Source: Variovorax sp. CF079
GTDB lineage: Bacteria > Pseudomonadota > Gammaproteobacteria > Burkholderiales > Burkholderiaceae_C
Length of the DNA: 64,000 nt
NCBI RefSeq assembly: GCF_900101545.1
Contig: NZ_FMZU01000007.1
Coordinates: forward strand, 1-64,000
Direction of reading: 5' to 3'
The first letter of the stretch is position 1. Each line of letters starts with the position of its first letter. This document shows positions 46,821 through 61,860 of the stretch, piece after piece. The notes beneath the pieces are model-generated. The model had not been told where the DNA came from. It did no database searches and saw only the letters and a list, made by a program, of their open reading frames with translations. Position numbers and translations under genes: made by a program.

Positions 46821-47366
46821 GTGGCGGTCGCGCTCGTCGGCTTGCCCGGCGCCGGAAAATCAGCAGTGGGCCGGCGCCTCGGCCAGCGCCTGCAGCTTCC
46901 CTTCATCGACAGCGACGAAGTGGTCGAGCGCCGGATCGGCTGCTCCATCCGCGACTACTTCGAACGCGAAGGCGAAGAAAGCTTCCGCAATGTCGAAGAA
47001 GCCGTGATCGCCGATCTCGCGGCGACGGCCCATGGCGTCGTGGCGACCGGCGGCGGCGCCGTACTGCGGGAGGCCAACCGGATCCAGCTGCGCACGCACT
47101 TCCACGTGATCTACCTGCGATCCTCGCCCGAGGATCTGTTCCGGCGGCTGCGCCACGACGTCAAGCGCCCCCTGCTGCAGGTGGCCGATCCCCTGGGTCG
47201 CCTGCATGAGCTTTACAGTGCGCGCGACCCGTTCTATCGCGAGACGGCCCACGACGTGGTCGAGACCGGCCGGCCCTCGGTCGCGATGCTGGTGAACATC
47301 ATCGTGATGCAGCTCGAACTTGCCGGCGCGGTCTCCGCCGAAACCCGGAGCCAGCCACCGGACTGA
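46821..47366 (+). CDS. aroK: Shikimate kinase
   Basis: A 181-residue kinase phosphorylating shikimate at O3 in the aromatic pathway. The Walker A loop is GLPGAGKS, shikimate contacts are in DSDEVVER and ATGGGAV, and the lid region is VKRPLLQ. It starts at GTG 46821, 24 bp after pilQ. Placement between pilQ and aroB is the standard order. The C-terminal 15 residues are a disordered extension. Confidence 0.95.
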   Translation: MAVALVGLPGAGKSAVGRRLGQRLQLPFIDSDEVVERRIGCSIRDYFEREGEESFRNVEEAVIADLAATAHGVVATGGGAVLREANRIQLRTHFHVIYLRSSPEDLFRRLRHDVKRPLLQVADPLGRLHELYSARDPFYRETAHDVVETGRPSVAMLVNIIVMQLELAGAVSAETRSQPPD

Positions 47367-47402
47367 GGCAAGCCCTTGCGGCATGCGCCTAAACTCGGGG
47401 CC

Positions 47403-48503
47403 ATGCGATTGCCTGCCTCCCCCGAATCCGTCGAGATCCAGCTCGGCGAACGCAGCTATCCGATCCTGATCGGCAGCGACCTGCTCGGCGAACCGAATAA
47501 TTTTGCAGCGGTACCCGCAGCCGCCACGGCCCTGATCGTCACCAACACCACCGTGGCGCCGCTCTATGCGGCTGCATTGCGCCGGACGCTGGCCGGACGC
47601 TTCCATGCCGTGCACGTGCTCGAACTGCCCGACGGCGAAGCGCACAAGGACTGGCAGACGCTGAACCTGATCTTCGATGCCCTGCTCGGCCACGGCTGCG
47701 ACCGCAAGACGGTGCTGTTCGCGCTCGGCGGCGGGGTGGTGGGCGACATGACCGGCTTCGCCGCAGCGAGCTACATGCGCGGCGTGCCCTTCGTGCAGGT
47801 GCCGACCACCTTGCTGGCCCAGGTCGACTCGTCGGTGGGCGGCAAGACCGCGATCAATCACCCGCTCGGCAAGAACATGATCGGCGCCTTCTATCAGCCG
47901 CAACTGGTGCTGTGCGACCTCGCCACGCTCGGTACGCTGGCGCCGCGCGAACTCAGCGCCGGCCTGGCCGAGGTCATCAAGTACGGCCCCATCTACGACA
48001 TGCGCTTCCTCGACTGGATCGAGTCGAACATCGACGCGCTGGTGGCCAGAGAACCGGGTGCGCTGGCATACGCCGTCAAGCGCAGCTGCGAGATCAAAGC
48101 CGCGGTGGTGGGGCAGGACGAGCGCGAAACCGGCCTGCGGGCGATCCTCAATTTCGGCCACACCTTCGGGCACGCGATCGAGTCGGGCCTGGGCTACGGC
48201 AAGTGGCTGCATGGCGAGGCAGTCGGCTGCGGCATGGTCCTGGCCGCGCATCTGTCGCAGCGGCTGAGTGGCGTCGACGCTGCCTTCGTGCAGCGTCTCA
48301 CGGCCTTGATCGAGCGCGCGGGCCTGCCCGTGGTCGCGCCTGCGCTCGGCGCGGAGCGCTATCTCGAACTGATGCGCATCGACAAGAAGTCGGAGGCGGG
48401 CGAGATCCGCTTCGTCGTGATCGACAAGCCCGGCTCGGCCGTCATGCGCAGCGCACCCGAGGCGATGGTGCGAGAGGTGCTGGCGCAATGCTGCGCGGCC
48501 TGA
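47403..48503 (+). CDS. aroB: 3-dehydroquinate synthase
   Basis: A 366-residue NAD-dependent enzyme making dehydroquinate from DAHP. Visible segments are [16 protein letters not shown] (NAD binding), [19 protein letters not shown], the metal-binding E and H residues in LAEVIKYG and [12 protein letters not shown], and HGEAV. It lies 36 bp after aroK in the same direction. The sequence is complete and of the usual length. Confidence 0.96.
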   Translation: MRLPASPESVEIQLGERSYPILIGSDLLGEPNNFAAVPAAATALIVTNTTVAPLYAAALRRTLAGRFHAVHVLELPDGEAHKDWQTLNLIFDALLGHGCDRKTVLFALGGGVVGDMTGFAAASYMRGVPFVQVPTTLLAQVDSSVGGKTAINHPLGKNMIGAFYQPQLVLCDLATLGTLAPRELSAGLAEVIKYGPIYDMRFLDWIESNIDALVAREPGALAYAVKRSCEIKAAVVGQDERETGLRAILNFGHTFGHAIESGLGYGKWLHGEAVGCGMVLAAHLSQRLSGVDAAFVQRLTALIERAGLPVVAPALGAERYLELMRIDKKSEAGEIRFVVIDKPGSAVMRSAPEAMVREVLAQCCAA

Positions 48504-48519
48504 ATCGGAAGGCTTCGCG

Positions 48520-49653
48520 ATGAGCCTGGCGCGCCATGCCAGCGATCCGGCGCGCTCGCGCGGGCGGCGCCATCCCGAGCCGCCTGCGCCCACGCGCGAT
48601 GCCTTTCAGCGCGACCGCGACCGCATCGTGCATTCGACCGCGTTCCGGCGCCTGGTCTACAAGACCCAGGTGTTCCTGAACCACGAGGGCGACCTGTTTC
48701 GCACCCGCCTGACCCATTCTCTCGAGGTCGCGCAGCTCGGCCGTTCGATCGCCCGCGCGCTGCGGCTCAACGAAGACCTGGTGGAAGCCGTCGCGCTGGC
48801 GCACGACCTCGGCCACACGCCTTTCGGCCATGCGGGCCAGGACGCGCTCAATGCCTGCATGACGGAGCACGGGGGCTTCGAGCACAACCTGCAGAGCCTG
48901 CGTGTCGTGGACGAACTCGAACACCGCTATCCGCAGTACGACGGCCTCAACCTGAGCTTCGAGACCCGTGAAGGCATCCTCAAGCACTGCTCCCGAACGA
49001 ATGCGGAGCGCATCGAGGCGAGCGAGCCGGGCGGCGTGGCGCGGCGTTTCTGCGACGGCACGCAGCCTTCGCTCGAAGCGCAGCTGTGCAACCTCGCGGA
49101 CGAGATCGCCTACAACGCCCACGACATCGACGACGGCGTGAGGTCGGGGCTCATCAGCATCGAGCGCGTGAGCGAGGTCGGCCTGTTCGACCGCTATCGC
49201 CGCGAAGCGCTGGCCGAGTATCCGCAACTGCAGGGGCGGCGCGTGCTCTATGAGGCGATCCGCCGGATGCTGAGCGCGCAGGTCTACGACGTGATCGATG
49301 CCACCCGCGCCGCGCTCGAGGCGGCCGCGCCGGCCGATGCCGACGCCGCGCGCAGGGCCGGGCCGCTGGTGCTCTTCAGCGAGGCCATGCGCGCGCAATC
49401 CATCGAGCTCAAGCAGTTCCTTTTTCGCAATCTCTACCGGCATCCGCGCGTCACGCAGACCACCGACCGGGCGCAGCAGGTCGTGCGCGAGCTGTTCGCC
49501 GCCTATCTGGCCCGCGCCGAAGAGATGCCCGACTCCTATGCGCAGCGTGCGGGCCGGCATCGCGCTGTGGCCGACTACATCGCCGGCATGACCGATCGCT
49601 TCGCGATGCGGGAACACGAGCGCCTCACTGGACGGCGGTGGACCGAAGAATGA
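48520..49653 (+). CDS. dgt: Deoxyguanosinetriphosphate triphosphohydrolase-like protein
   Basis: A 377-residue HD-domain dNTPase. The HD motif is visible as ALAHDLGHTPFGHAG, with the upstream RLTHSLEVAQLGR and the downstream NLADEIAYNAHDIDD completing the metal site. The length matches the short type-2 Dgt-like family rather than the 505-residue E. coli enzyme. It controls dNTP pools. Its stop overlaps the start of the MFS gene (ATGA). Confidence 0.94.
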   Translation: MSLARHASDPARSRGRRHPEPPAPTRDAFQRDRDRIVHSTAFRRLVYKTQVFLNHEGDLFRTRLTHSLEVAQLGRSIARALRLNEDLVEAVALAHDLGHTPFGHAGQDALNACMTEHGGFEHNLQSLRVVDELEHRYPQYDGLNLSFETREGILKHCSRTNAERIEASEPGGVARRFCDGTQPSLEAQLCNLADEIAYNAHDIDDGVRSGLISIERVSEVGLFDRYRREALAEYPQLQGRRVLYEAIRRMLSAQVYDVIDATRAALEAAAPADADAARRAGPLVLFSEAMRAQSIELKQFLFRNLYRHPRVTQTTDRAQQVVRELFAAYLARAEEMPDSYAQRAGRHRAVADYIAGMTDRFAMREHERLTGRRWTEE

Positions 49654-50912
49654 GCCGCAGCCAAGCGCATGCACGCATACCCGCCGCTGCGCTCGCCGTG
49701 GTCGTGGCGGGCGTCGCGGCGGCCTTGCATCTCGGCAAGCTGGCGCCGGCCGTCCCGGCCTTGCAGGCCTCTCTGGGCATCGGCTTGGTCGAAGCAGGCT
49801 TTCTGCTGTCGTTGGTGCAGGTCGCCGGCATGACCCTCGGCCTCGTGGTCGGCCTGGCGGCGGACACGATCGGCCTGCGCCGCAGCATGCTCGCGGGCCT
49901 GGCCGTGATCACAGGCGCAAGCGTGCTCGGCGGGCTGGTCGGGAGCTCGGGCGAGGGCGGGGCGAAGGCCATTCACCTGCTGCTGGTGCTGCGTGCACTC
50001 GAAGGCGTCGGCTTTCTCCTGGTGGTGATGCCGGGGCCCGGGCTGATCCGTTCCATGTCGCAACCGAGCACCGAGAAGGCGGCGATGGGTCTTTGGGGCG
50101 CCTACATGCCGCTCGGCGTCGCCTTGGCGCTACTGCTCGGGCCCGCGTTCATCGCGTGGGCGGGCTGCCCGGGCTGGTGGTGGGCGCTGTCGCTGGTGTC
50201 GGCGGCCGCGGCGGCGTGGGTCGTGCTCGGCGTGCCCGCGGACAACAAGCGCATGGCATCGCCTGCCGCCATCTCGCCGGAGAACTGGTCGGGACGCCTG
50301 CTCGATACCGTGCGCGCAGGCGGACCCTGGACGCTCGCGCTGGCGTTCGCGGTGTACTCGGCGCAATGGATGGCGGTGATCGGCTTCCTGCCCGCCATCT
50401 ACACCGACGCTGGCGTCCCGGATGCCTGGAGCGCAGCGCTGACAGCGCTCGCGGCGGCGATGAACATCGTCGGCAACGTCGCCGGCGGCCGCTTCCTGCA
50501 GCACGGCATCGCGCCCGAGCGCCTGCTGCGCGTGGGCTTCGTCGTGATGGCGCTCGGCGGCGTCGCGGCCTTTGCGCAGATCGGCCAGGCCGCCGATGCC
50601 GCCAGCCTGCCGCCCGCGCTGCGCTATCTCGCGATCTGCATGTTCTCGCTCGGCGGCGGGGTGGTGCCGGCGACGCTCTTCATGCTCGCGGTCCGGCTGG
50701 CGCCCGGGCCTTCCACCGTGTCAACGACGGTGGGGATGATGCAGCAGGCCTCGTCGCTGGGGCAGTTCATCGCGCCGCCGGTCGTCGCCTGGATCGCCCA
50801 CCGCGCCGGGGGCTGGCAATGGACCTGGGTCGTGACCTTGGCCTGCTCGCTGGCGGGGATGGCCCTCGTATCCCGCGTGTCGCCTTCAAGTCCCCGCACG
50901 GGCACGGCATGA
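49650..50912 (+). CDS. Major facilitator superfamily transporter (CynX/NimT-like)
   Basis: A 420-residue transporter with about 12 membrane helices. The loop GLAADTIGLRRSMLAGL between helices 2 and 3 is the MFS signature. It resembles cyanate/nitroimidazole-type MFS carriers, but the substrate cannot be told. The ATG at 49650 overlaps the dgt stop, and the TGA overlaps the start of the DUF1415 gene. It is part of a five-gene translationally coupled run from dgt to the transposase gene. Confidence 0.88.
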   Translation: MSRSQAHARIPAAALAVVVAGVAAALHLGKLAPAVPALQASLGIGLVEAGFLLSLVQVAGMTLGLVVGLAADTIGLRRSMLAGLAVITGASVLGGLVGSSGEGGAKAIHLLLVLRALEGVGFLLVVMPGPGLIRSMSQPSTEKAAMGLWGAYMPLGVALALLLGPAFIAWAGCPGWWWALSLVSAAAAAWVVLGVPADNKRMASPAAISPENWSGRLLDTVRAGGPWTLALAFAVYSAQWMAVIGFLPAIYTDAGVPDAWSAALTALAAAMNIVGNVAGGRFLQHGIAPERLLRVGFVVMALGGVAAFAQIGQAADAASLPPALRYLAICMFSLGGGVVPATLFMLAVRLAPGPSTVSTTVGMMQQASSLGQFIAPPVVAWIAHRAGGWQWTWVVTLACSLAGMALVSRVSPSSPRTGTA

Positions 50913-51484
50913 ACACAGGTGCCACAATTTCGGCAGCACAGGCGCAGGCCGACACGCAACGCTGGCTCGAGCGCGCGGTCATCGGTCTCAACCTATGCCC
51001 CTTTGCGAAGGCGGTGCATGTGCGAGGACAGATTCACTATGCCGTCTATCTGCCTGGCGAAGAGGCCGACCTGATCGATGCGCTGCTTCTTGAAGCGCAC
51101 GAGCTCGCGGCCCGGGACCCTTCCGAACGCGACACCACACTCTTGATCGCACCGAACACCTTGGCCGACTTTCTGGACTTCAACGATTTCACGGCGCGCG
51201 CTGAGCGTCGGCTGATGCGCGCGGGTTTCGACGGCCAGTTCCAACTGGCGAGCTTCCATCCGCACTACCAGTTCGCCGGCACGGAGGCCGAGGACATCAC
51301 CAACGCGACCAATCGTGCGCCGTACCCCACGCTGCACCTGCTGCGCGAAGACAGCGTGAGCCGCGCCGTCGAAGCCTTCCCGGATGCCGAGGCCATTTTC
51401 GGGCGCAATATCCAGACCCTCGAGGCGCTCGGTGCCGCAGGGTGGGATGCGCTGGATGTCGATCCGGGCGGAGCGGCGCGATGA
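50909..51484 (+). CDS. DUF1415 family protein
   Basis: A 191-residue protein. The family hallmark RWLERAVIGLNLCPFAKAV lies near the N-terminus, and SFHPHYQFAGTEAEDITNATNRAP in the middle carries conserved histidines and acids that could bind metal. The family is widespread in proteobacteria and has no assigned function. Start and stop both overlap the neighbouring genes (ATGA), which suggests shared expression with the MFS protein and the methyltransferase. Confidence 0.9.
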   Translation: MNTGATISAAQAQADTQRWLERAVIGLNLCPFAKAVHVRGQIHYAVYLPGEEADLIDALLLEAHELAARDPSERDTTLLIAPNTLADFLDFNDFTARAERRLMRAGFDGQFQLASFHPHYQFAGTEAEDITNATNRAPYPTLHLLREDSVSRAVEAFPDAEAIFGRNIQTLEALGAAGWDALDVDPGGAAR

Positions 51485-52347
51485 GCAGCAAGACCGTCGC
51501 CCGCGCGTCGAAAGCCGAAGCCGACCTGCAAAGCGAGTTGCGGCCCGGTCAATCGATCGAGTTGCTCAAGGAACTACACATCCTCACGCGCGAAGGCCGG
51601 CTCAACCAGGATTCGCGCCGCAAGCTCAAGCAGGTCTATCACCTGTTCCAGTTCATCGAGAAGGTGCTGCACGAATTGCCGAACGAGGGCGCCCAGGCCA
51701 CGCTGGCCGACCATGGCGCGGGCAAGTCCTACCTCGGTTTCATCATCTACGACCTGTTCTTCAACCAGCGCGGCGGTGGGCACGTATACGGCATCGAAAC
51801 CCGGGCCGAACTGGTCGACCGGTCGCGCGCGCTTGCTGCACGGCTCGGTTTCGAGCGCATGTCCTTCCTCAATCTCACCGTGGCCGAATCTGCCGGCGCC
51901 AGCGAACTGCCGGCGCGGATCGACATCGTGACCGCGCTGCATGCCTGCGATACCGCCACCGACGATGCGATCGCTTTCGGCCTCGCGAAAGAAGCGCGTT
52001 TCATGGTGCTGGTTCCCTGCTGCCAGGCCGAGATTGCCGCCTGCCTGCGGCAGACCAAGGCGCTGGCGCTGTCACGCACACCGCTGGCCGAGCTCTGGCG
52101 CCACCCGCTGCACACGCGCGAAATCGGCAGCCAGCTCACCAACGTGCTGCGCTGCCTCTACCTGGAGGCGAACGGCTACCAGGTCACGGTGACCGAGCTG
52201 GTGGGCTGGGAGCACAGCATGAAGAACGAGCTGATCATCGCGCGCCATACCGGCCAGCGCAAAGCCAGCGCCGCGGCGCGGCTGCGCGAGCTGCTGGAGC
52301 AGTTCGGGCTCGAGTCCTTGCTGGCGACGCGCTTTCGCCTGCCCTGA
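51481..52347 (+). CDS. Class I SAM-dependent methyltransferase (Methyltransf_32-like)
   Basis: A 288-residue methyltransferase. Motif I is LADHGAGKSYLGFIIYDLF, then GIETRAELVDRSRALA, and motif IV is IVTALHACDTATDDAI with a VPCCQAEI segment. This pattern is that of the Methyltransf_32 family, whose substrates (RNA or protein) are mostly unknown. The first 60 residues are a charged helical domain. It is coupled to the DUF1415 gene and followed 21 bp later by the RAYT gene. Confidence 0.88.
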   Translation: MSSKTVARASKAEADLQSELRPGQSIELLKELHILTREGRLNQDSRRKLKQVYHLFQFIEKVLHELPNEGAQATLADHGAGKSYLGFIIYDLFFNQRGGGHVYGIETRAELVDRSRALAARLGFERMSFLNLTVAESAGASELPARIDIVTALHACDTATDDAIAFGLAKEARFMVLVPCCQAEIAACLRQTKALALSRTPLAELWRHPLHTREIGSQLTNVLRCLYLEANGYQVTVTELVGWEHSMKNELIIARHTGQRKASAAARLRELLEQFGLESLLATRFRLP

Positions 52348-52368
52348 TCGATGCGCTGAATCCGCGCC

Positions 52369-53061
52369 ATGGCACGCCTGCCCCGCCTCACGCTGGCCGA
52401 CCAGCCGCACCACGTGATCCAGCGCGGGAACAACCGCCAAGCCGTCTTCATCGACCGCGCCGACCGCGAGATGCTGCTGGGCCTGCTGGGCGAGAACGCC
52501 GCGCGCTTCGGCATCGCCTTGCACGCCTATGTGCTGATGGACAACCATTTCCACCTGCTCGCCACGCCTTCGAGCGCCGACGGACTGCCGCAGTGGATGC
52601 AGGCGATCGGGCGGCGCTACGTGCGCTACTTCAACGACCGGCATGGACGCAGCGGTACCTTGTGGGAAGGGCGCTACAAGTCGGCGCTGATCCAGACCGA
52701 TCGCTACTTGCTGGCCTGCATGGCCTACATCGACCTGAACCCGGTGCGGGCCGGCATCGCCGCGGAGGCGCGCGACTACCCGTGGTCGAGCCATGCGCAC
52801 TATGCCGGGCTGCGACACGACAAGCTGCTGACACCGCATCCTTTGTACTGGGCGCTGGGCAACACGCCGTTCGCCCGCGAAGCCGCGTATGCCGATTTGG
52901 TGCGCGCGGGCGTTCCGGCCACCGATCAAGCGGAGTTGACCGAGGCCACGCTGCATGGTTGGGCGGTGGGGGATCGCGACTTTCTGGAGTCGTTACAAAA
53001 AGCCACGCCGCGGCGTGTGCTCAAGGCCCGCCCTGGCCGCCCGCCGGCCGCCCAGAGCTGA
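52369..53061 (+). mobile_element. REP-associated tyrosine transposase (RAYT, Y1_Tnp/IS200-like)
   Basis: A 230-residue HUH nuclease. The N-terminal RxxxxxxPHHVIQRGNNRQ pattern is typical of the family. The HUH motif is in YVLMDNHFHLLATP (His60 and His62), the candidate catalytic tyrosine is in YVRYFNDRHGRSGTLWEGRY, and YIDLNPVRAG follows. RAYTs are single-copy, domesticated relatives of IS200 transposases that act on REP sequences. There is no accessory TnpB and no clear terminal structure upstream, since only 21 bp separate it from the methyltransferase. The reading frame is intact. Its downstream flank is unusually AT-rich. Confidence 0.9.
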
Positions 53062-53180
53062 TCGAAAAAATGCCGGAGCCCGCGCAGGATACAGTTCATT
53101 TGCTATCAATTTTGATGTGTCCCTTAATTAAGTTGTTCCCATGGGTATGGAATGAAATTGGAATCTGACCCCAAATAAAG
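53062..53180. other. AT-rich flank downstream of the RAYT gene with a TCTGACCCC motif
   Basis: The composition changes sharply here to A+T-rich, including TTAATTAA, in an otherwise GC-rich window. Near its end it contains ATTGGAATCTGACCCCAAAT (53157-53176), whose complement reads GGGGTCAGATTCC. From memory, similar motifs accompany IS200-like transposases in many proteobacteria. It may be the remnant right end of the element. Confidence 0.5.
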
Positions 53181-53183
53181 TGT

Positions 53184-53212
53184 TTGGCATTATTTGTGCA
53201 ACGCAATATGCT
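53184..53212 (+). promoter_or_regulatory. Predicted sigma-70 promoter of gltBD
   Basis: TTGGCA (53184-53189) and TATGCT (53207-53212) are separated by exactly 17 bases. Transcription would begin near 53219, about 28 bases before the gltB ATG. AAGGAG lies 8 bases before that ATG. The promoter begins only a few bases after the AT-rich flank of the RAYT gene. Confidence 0.65.
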
Positions 53213-53246
53213 CCTTTTCCCTGCGAAAAATTGAAGGAGCACGCCC

Positions 53247-57989
<4,743 letters not shown>

Positions 57990-58044
57990 TCAAGCAACAA
58001 CTCTTCATACGCCGTGCAGCTTCTTTAGGTGTGCCATCTCAACC

Positions 58045-58135
58045 CTTCGGGGAGAGCACCGCGGATCCGGCTTTGCCGGGCCGCTGGTGCTGCCCCCTGA
58101 AGGGGGCAGGAGGCTACACGAAGTGAGCAAGCAAC
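58045..58135 (-). repeat. Dispersed intergenic repeat, copy C (inverted), between gltB and gltD
   Basis: On the minus strand it reads CACTTCGTGTAGCC, then a GCCCCC-TTCA-GGGGGC hairpin and a GGCCCGGCAAAGCCGG hairpin. The first part matches the opening of copy A, and the GTAG followed by a palindrome is the classic layout of a REP unit. It lacks the CGCCTTGGGGCGG core of the other copies. Confidence 0.7.
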
Positions 58136-58157
58136 GGGGGTGAGCAAAGGAATCACG

Positions 58158-59636
<1,479 letters not shown>

Positions 59637-59710
59637 ATTAGGCCTGGATTAGGCCCCCACTTCGGGGCATGGGCATGACCCGTGCTTCATTTATCATGGG
59701 TGCAACCGCG

Positions 59711-59742
59711 AGCCGGGATGCCTGAAGGCGCCCCGGCTTTTC
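59711..59742 (+). terminator. Terminator-like hairpin immediately before mlaF
   Basis: AGCCGGG and CCCGGCT pair perfectly around a 14-base loop, and TTTTCT follows. It has the form of an intrinsic terminator for gltD but ends only 8 bases before the mlaF ATG at 59751, where a ribosome binding site would be expected. It could instead be an attenuator in the mla leader. Confidence 0.6.
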
Positions 59743-59750
59743 TGTTTGAT

Positions 59751-60572
59751 ATGGACCCATCCACCACCTCCCTCGTTGAATTTCGCGATCTCGGCTTCGG
59801 CTACAGCGAGCGGCCCATCCTCGATGGCGTCTCGTTCTCCGTGCCGCGCGGAAAGGTGACGGCGCTGATGGGGGCCTCCGGCGGCGGCAAGACCACCGTG
59901 CTGCGGCTGATCGGCGGCCAGCTGCGTGCGCAGCGCGGCGAGGTGCTGGTGGACGGACAGGATGTCGGCAAGCTCGGGACCGATGCGCTCTACGCCGCGC
60001 GGCGCCGCATGGGCATGCTGTTCCAGTTCGGCGCGCTGTTCACCGACATGAGCGTGTTCGACAACGTCGCCTTTCCGCTGCGCGAGCACACGCAGTTGCC
60101 CGAAGCCCTGGTGCGCGACATCGTGCTCATGAAGCTCGATGCGGTGGGCTTGCGCGGCGCGCGGCACCTGATGCCCAGCGAGGTCTCGGGCGGCATGGCG
60201 CGGCGCGTGGCGCTGGCCCGTGCGATCGCGCTCGATCCGGATCTCGTGATGTACGACGAGCCCTTCGCCGGTCTCGATCCGATCTCGCTCGGCACCGCGG
60301 CGCGCCTGATCCGCCAGCTCAACGACACGCTGGGGCTGACCAGCGTCGTGGTCTCGCACGATCTCGAAGAGACCTTTCGCATCGCCGACCACGTGATCAT
60401 CCTGGCCAACGGCGGCATTGCCGCCCAGGGTACGCCGCAGGAGGTGCGCCAGAGCGGCGATCCTCTGGTGCACCAGTTCGTCAACGCGCTGCCCGACGGG
60501 CCGGTGCATTTCCACTATCCCGGCGTCGGCGTCGAGGACGATTTCGGCAACACCCACGGAGAGCGCGAATGA
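59751..60572 (+). CDS. mlaF: Phospholipid ABC transporter ATP-binding protein MlaF
   Basis: A 273-residue ABC ATPase of the Mla pathway that keeps outer-membrane lipid asymmetry. Walker A is GASGGGKTT, the signature is [16 protein letters not shown], and Walker B is [14 protein letters not shown]. The start at 59751 fits the family but has no clear ribosome binding site; the frame is open upstream, with an ATG at 59718 inside the hairpin. The stop overlaps the mlaE start (ATGA). Confidence 0.95.
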   Translation: MDPSTTSLVEFRDLGFGYSERPILDGVSFSVPRGKVTALMGASGGGKTTVLRLIGGQLRAQRGEVLVDGQDVGKLGTDALYAARRRMGMLFQFGALFTDMSVFDNVAFPLREHTQLPEALVRDIVLMKLDAVGLRGARHLMPSEVSGGMARRVALARAIALDPDLVMYDEPFAGLDPISLGTAARLIRQLNDTLGLTSVVVSHDLEETFRIADHVIILANGGIAAQGTPQEVRQSGDPLVHQFVNALPDGPVHFHYPGVGVEDDFGNTHGERE

Positions 60573-61351
60573 GCTGGTACCGGCCCGCCGACATGGGTTT
60601 TGCCGTGCGCTCCAAGCTCGCCGACCTGGGGCTGGGCGCCCACCTGTTCCTGCGCCTGGTGCTCCGGGGCGCGCGCAGCCTGCGCCGCTTCGGCCTGGTG
60701 CGCGACCAGATCCACTTCCTCGGCAACTACTCGCTCGCGATCATTGCGGTCTCGGGGCTGTTCGTGGGCTTCGTGCTCGGGCTGCAGGGTTACTACACGC
60801 TGCAGCGCTACGGCTCTTCGGAAGCGCTCGGCCTGCTGGTCGCGCTGAGCCTGGTGCGCGAACTCGGTCCGGTGGTCGCGGCCTTGCTGTTCGCGGGCCG
60901 CGCGGGCACCTCGTTGACGGCGGAGATCGGCCTCATGAAGGCCGGCGAACAACTAAGCGCGATGGAGATGATGGCGGTCGATCCCGTGCAGCGCATCCTC
61001 GCGCCGCGCTTCTGGGCCGGCGTGATCACCATGCCCCTGCTGGCGGCCGTGTTCAGCGCAGTCGGTGTGAGCGGCGGCTACGTGGTCGGCGTGCTGATGC
61101 TCGGCGTCGATCCGGGCGCCTTCTGGGGCCAGATGCAGGGCGGCGTCGATGTCTGGCGCGACGTCGGCAACGGCGTGGTCAAGAGCATTGTCTTCGGCTT
61201 CACGGTGACCTTCATCGCACTGCTGCAGGGTTACGAATCCCAGCCGACGCCCGAGGGTGTGTCTCGCGCCACCACCCGCACTGTGGTCGCCGCCTCGCTC
61301 GCAGTGCTCGGGCTCGATTTCCTGCTGACCGCAATGATGTTCAGTATCTAG
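60569..61351 (+). CDS. mlaE: Phospholipid ABC transporter permease MlaE
   Basis: A 260-residue permease with an N-terminal amphipathic region and about five hydrophobic segments, including [20 protein letters not shown]. The conserved [21 protein letters not shown] coupling region that contacts MlaF is present. It forms the membrane core of MlaFEDB. It is coupled to mlaF by an ATGA overlap. Confidence 0.96.
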   Translation: MSWYRPADMGFAVRSKLADLGLGAHLFLRLVLRGARSLRRFGLVRDQIHFLGNYSLAIIAVSGLFVGFVLGLQGYYTLQRYGSSEALGLLVALSLVRELGPVVAALLFAGRAGTSLTAEIGLMKAGEQLSAMEMMAVDPVQRILAPRFWAGVITMPLLAAVFSAVGVSGGYVVGVLMLGVDPGAFWGQMQGGVDVWRDVGNGVVKSIVFGFTVTFIALLQGYESQPTPEGVSRATTRTVVAASLAVLGLDFLLTAMMFSI

Positions 61352-61371
61352 CTAAGACGGAAGGCACATAC

Positions 61372-61860
61372 ATGCAACGTTCCAACAACGACATCTGGGT
61401 CGGCCTGTTCGTGCTGATCGGCGCGGCGGCGCTGCTCTTTCTTGCGCTGCAATCAGCCAACCTGCTGAGCCTCAGCTTCCAGAAGACCTATCCCGTCACT
61501 GCGCGCTTCGACAACATCGGCGGACTCAAGCCGCAAACCGCGGTCAAGAGCGCGGGCGTGGTGGTCGGGCGTGTCGAATCGATCACGTTCGACGACAAGA
61601 ACTTTCAGGCCAGCGTCACGCTCGCTTTGCAAAGCCGTTACAGTTTCCCCAAGGACAGTTCCCTCAAGATCCTGACCAGCGGCTTGCTCGGCGAGCAGTA
61701 CATCGGGATCGAAGCGGGGGCTGAGGAGAAGAACCTTCAAGCCGGTGACACCATCACCGCAACGCAATCGGCCGTCGTGCTGGAGAACCTGATCGGTCAG
61801 TTTCTCTACAACAAGGCGTCCGAGGGCAGCACGCCATCGGGCAACGCCAACAAGAAATGA
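61372..61860 (+). CDS. mlaD: Phospholipid-binding MCE protein MlaD
   Basis: A 162-residue protein with one N-terminal membrane helix (IWVGLFVLIGAAALLFLALQ) and a single MCE domain (PVTARFDNIGGLKPQTAVKSAGV and GLLGEQYIGIE). It forms the periplasmic hexameric ring that receives lipid from MlaC. GGAAGG lies 7 bases before the ATG. Its stop overlaps the mlaA start (ATGA, 61857-61860). Confidence 0.95.
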   Translation: MQRSNNDIWVGLFVLIGAAALLFLALQSANLLSLSFQKTYPVTARFDNIGGLKPQTAVKSAGVVVGRVESITFDDKNFQASVTLALQSRYSFPKDSSLKILTSGLLGEQYIGIEAGAEEKNLQAGDTITATQSAVVLENLIGQFLYNKASEGSTPSGNANKK

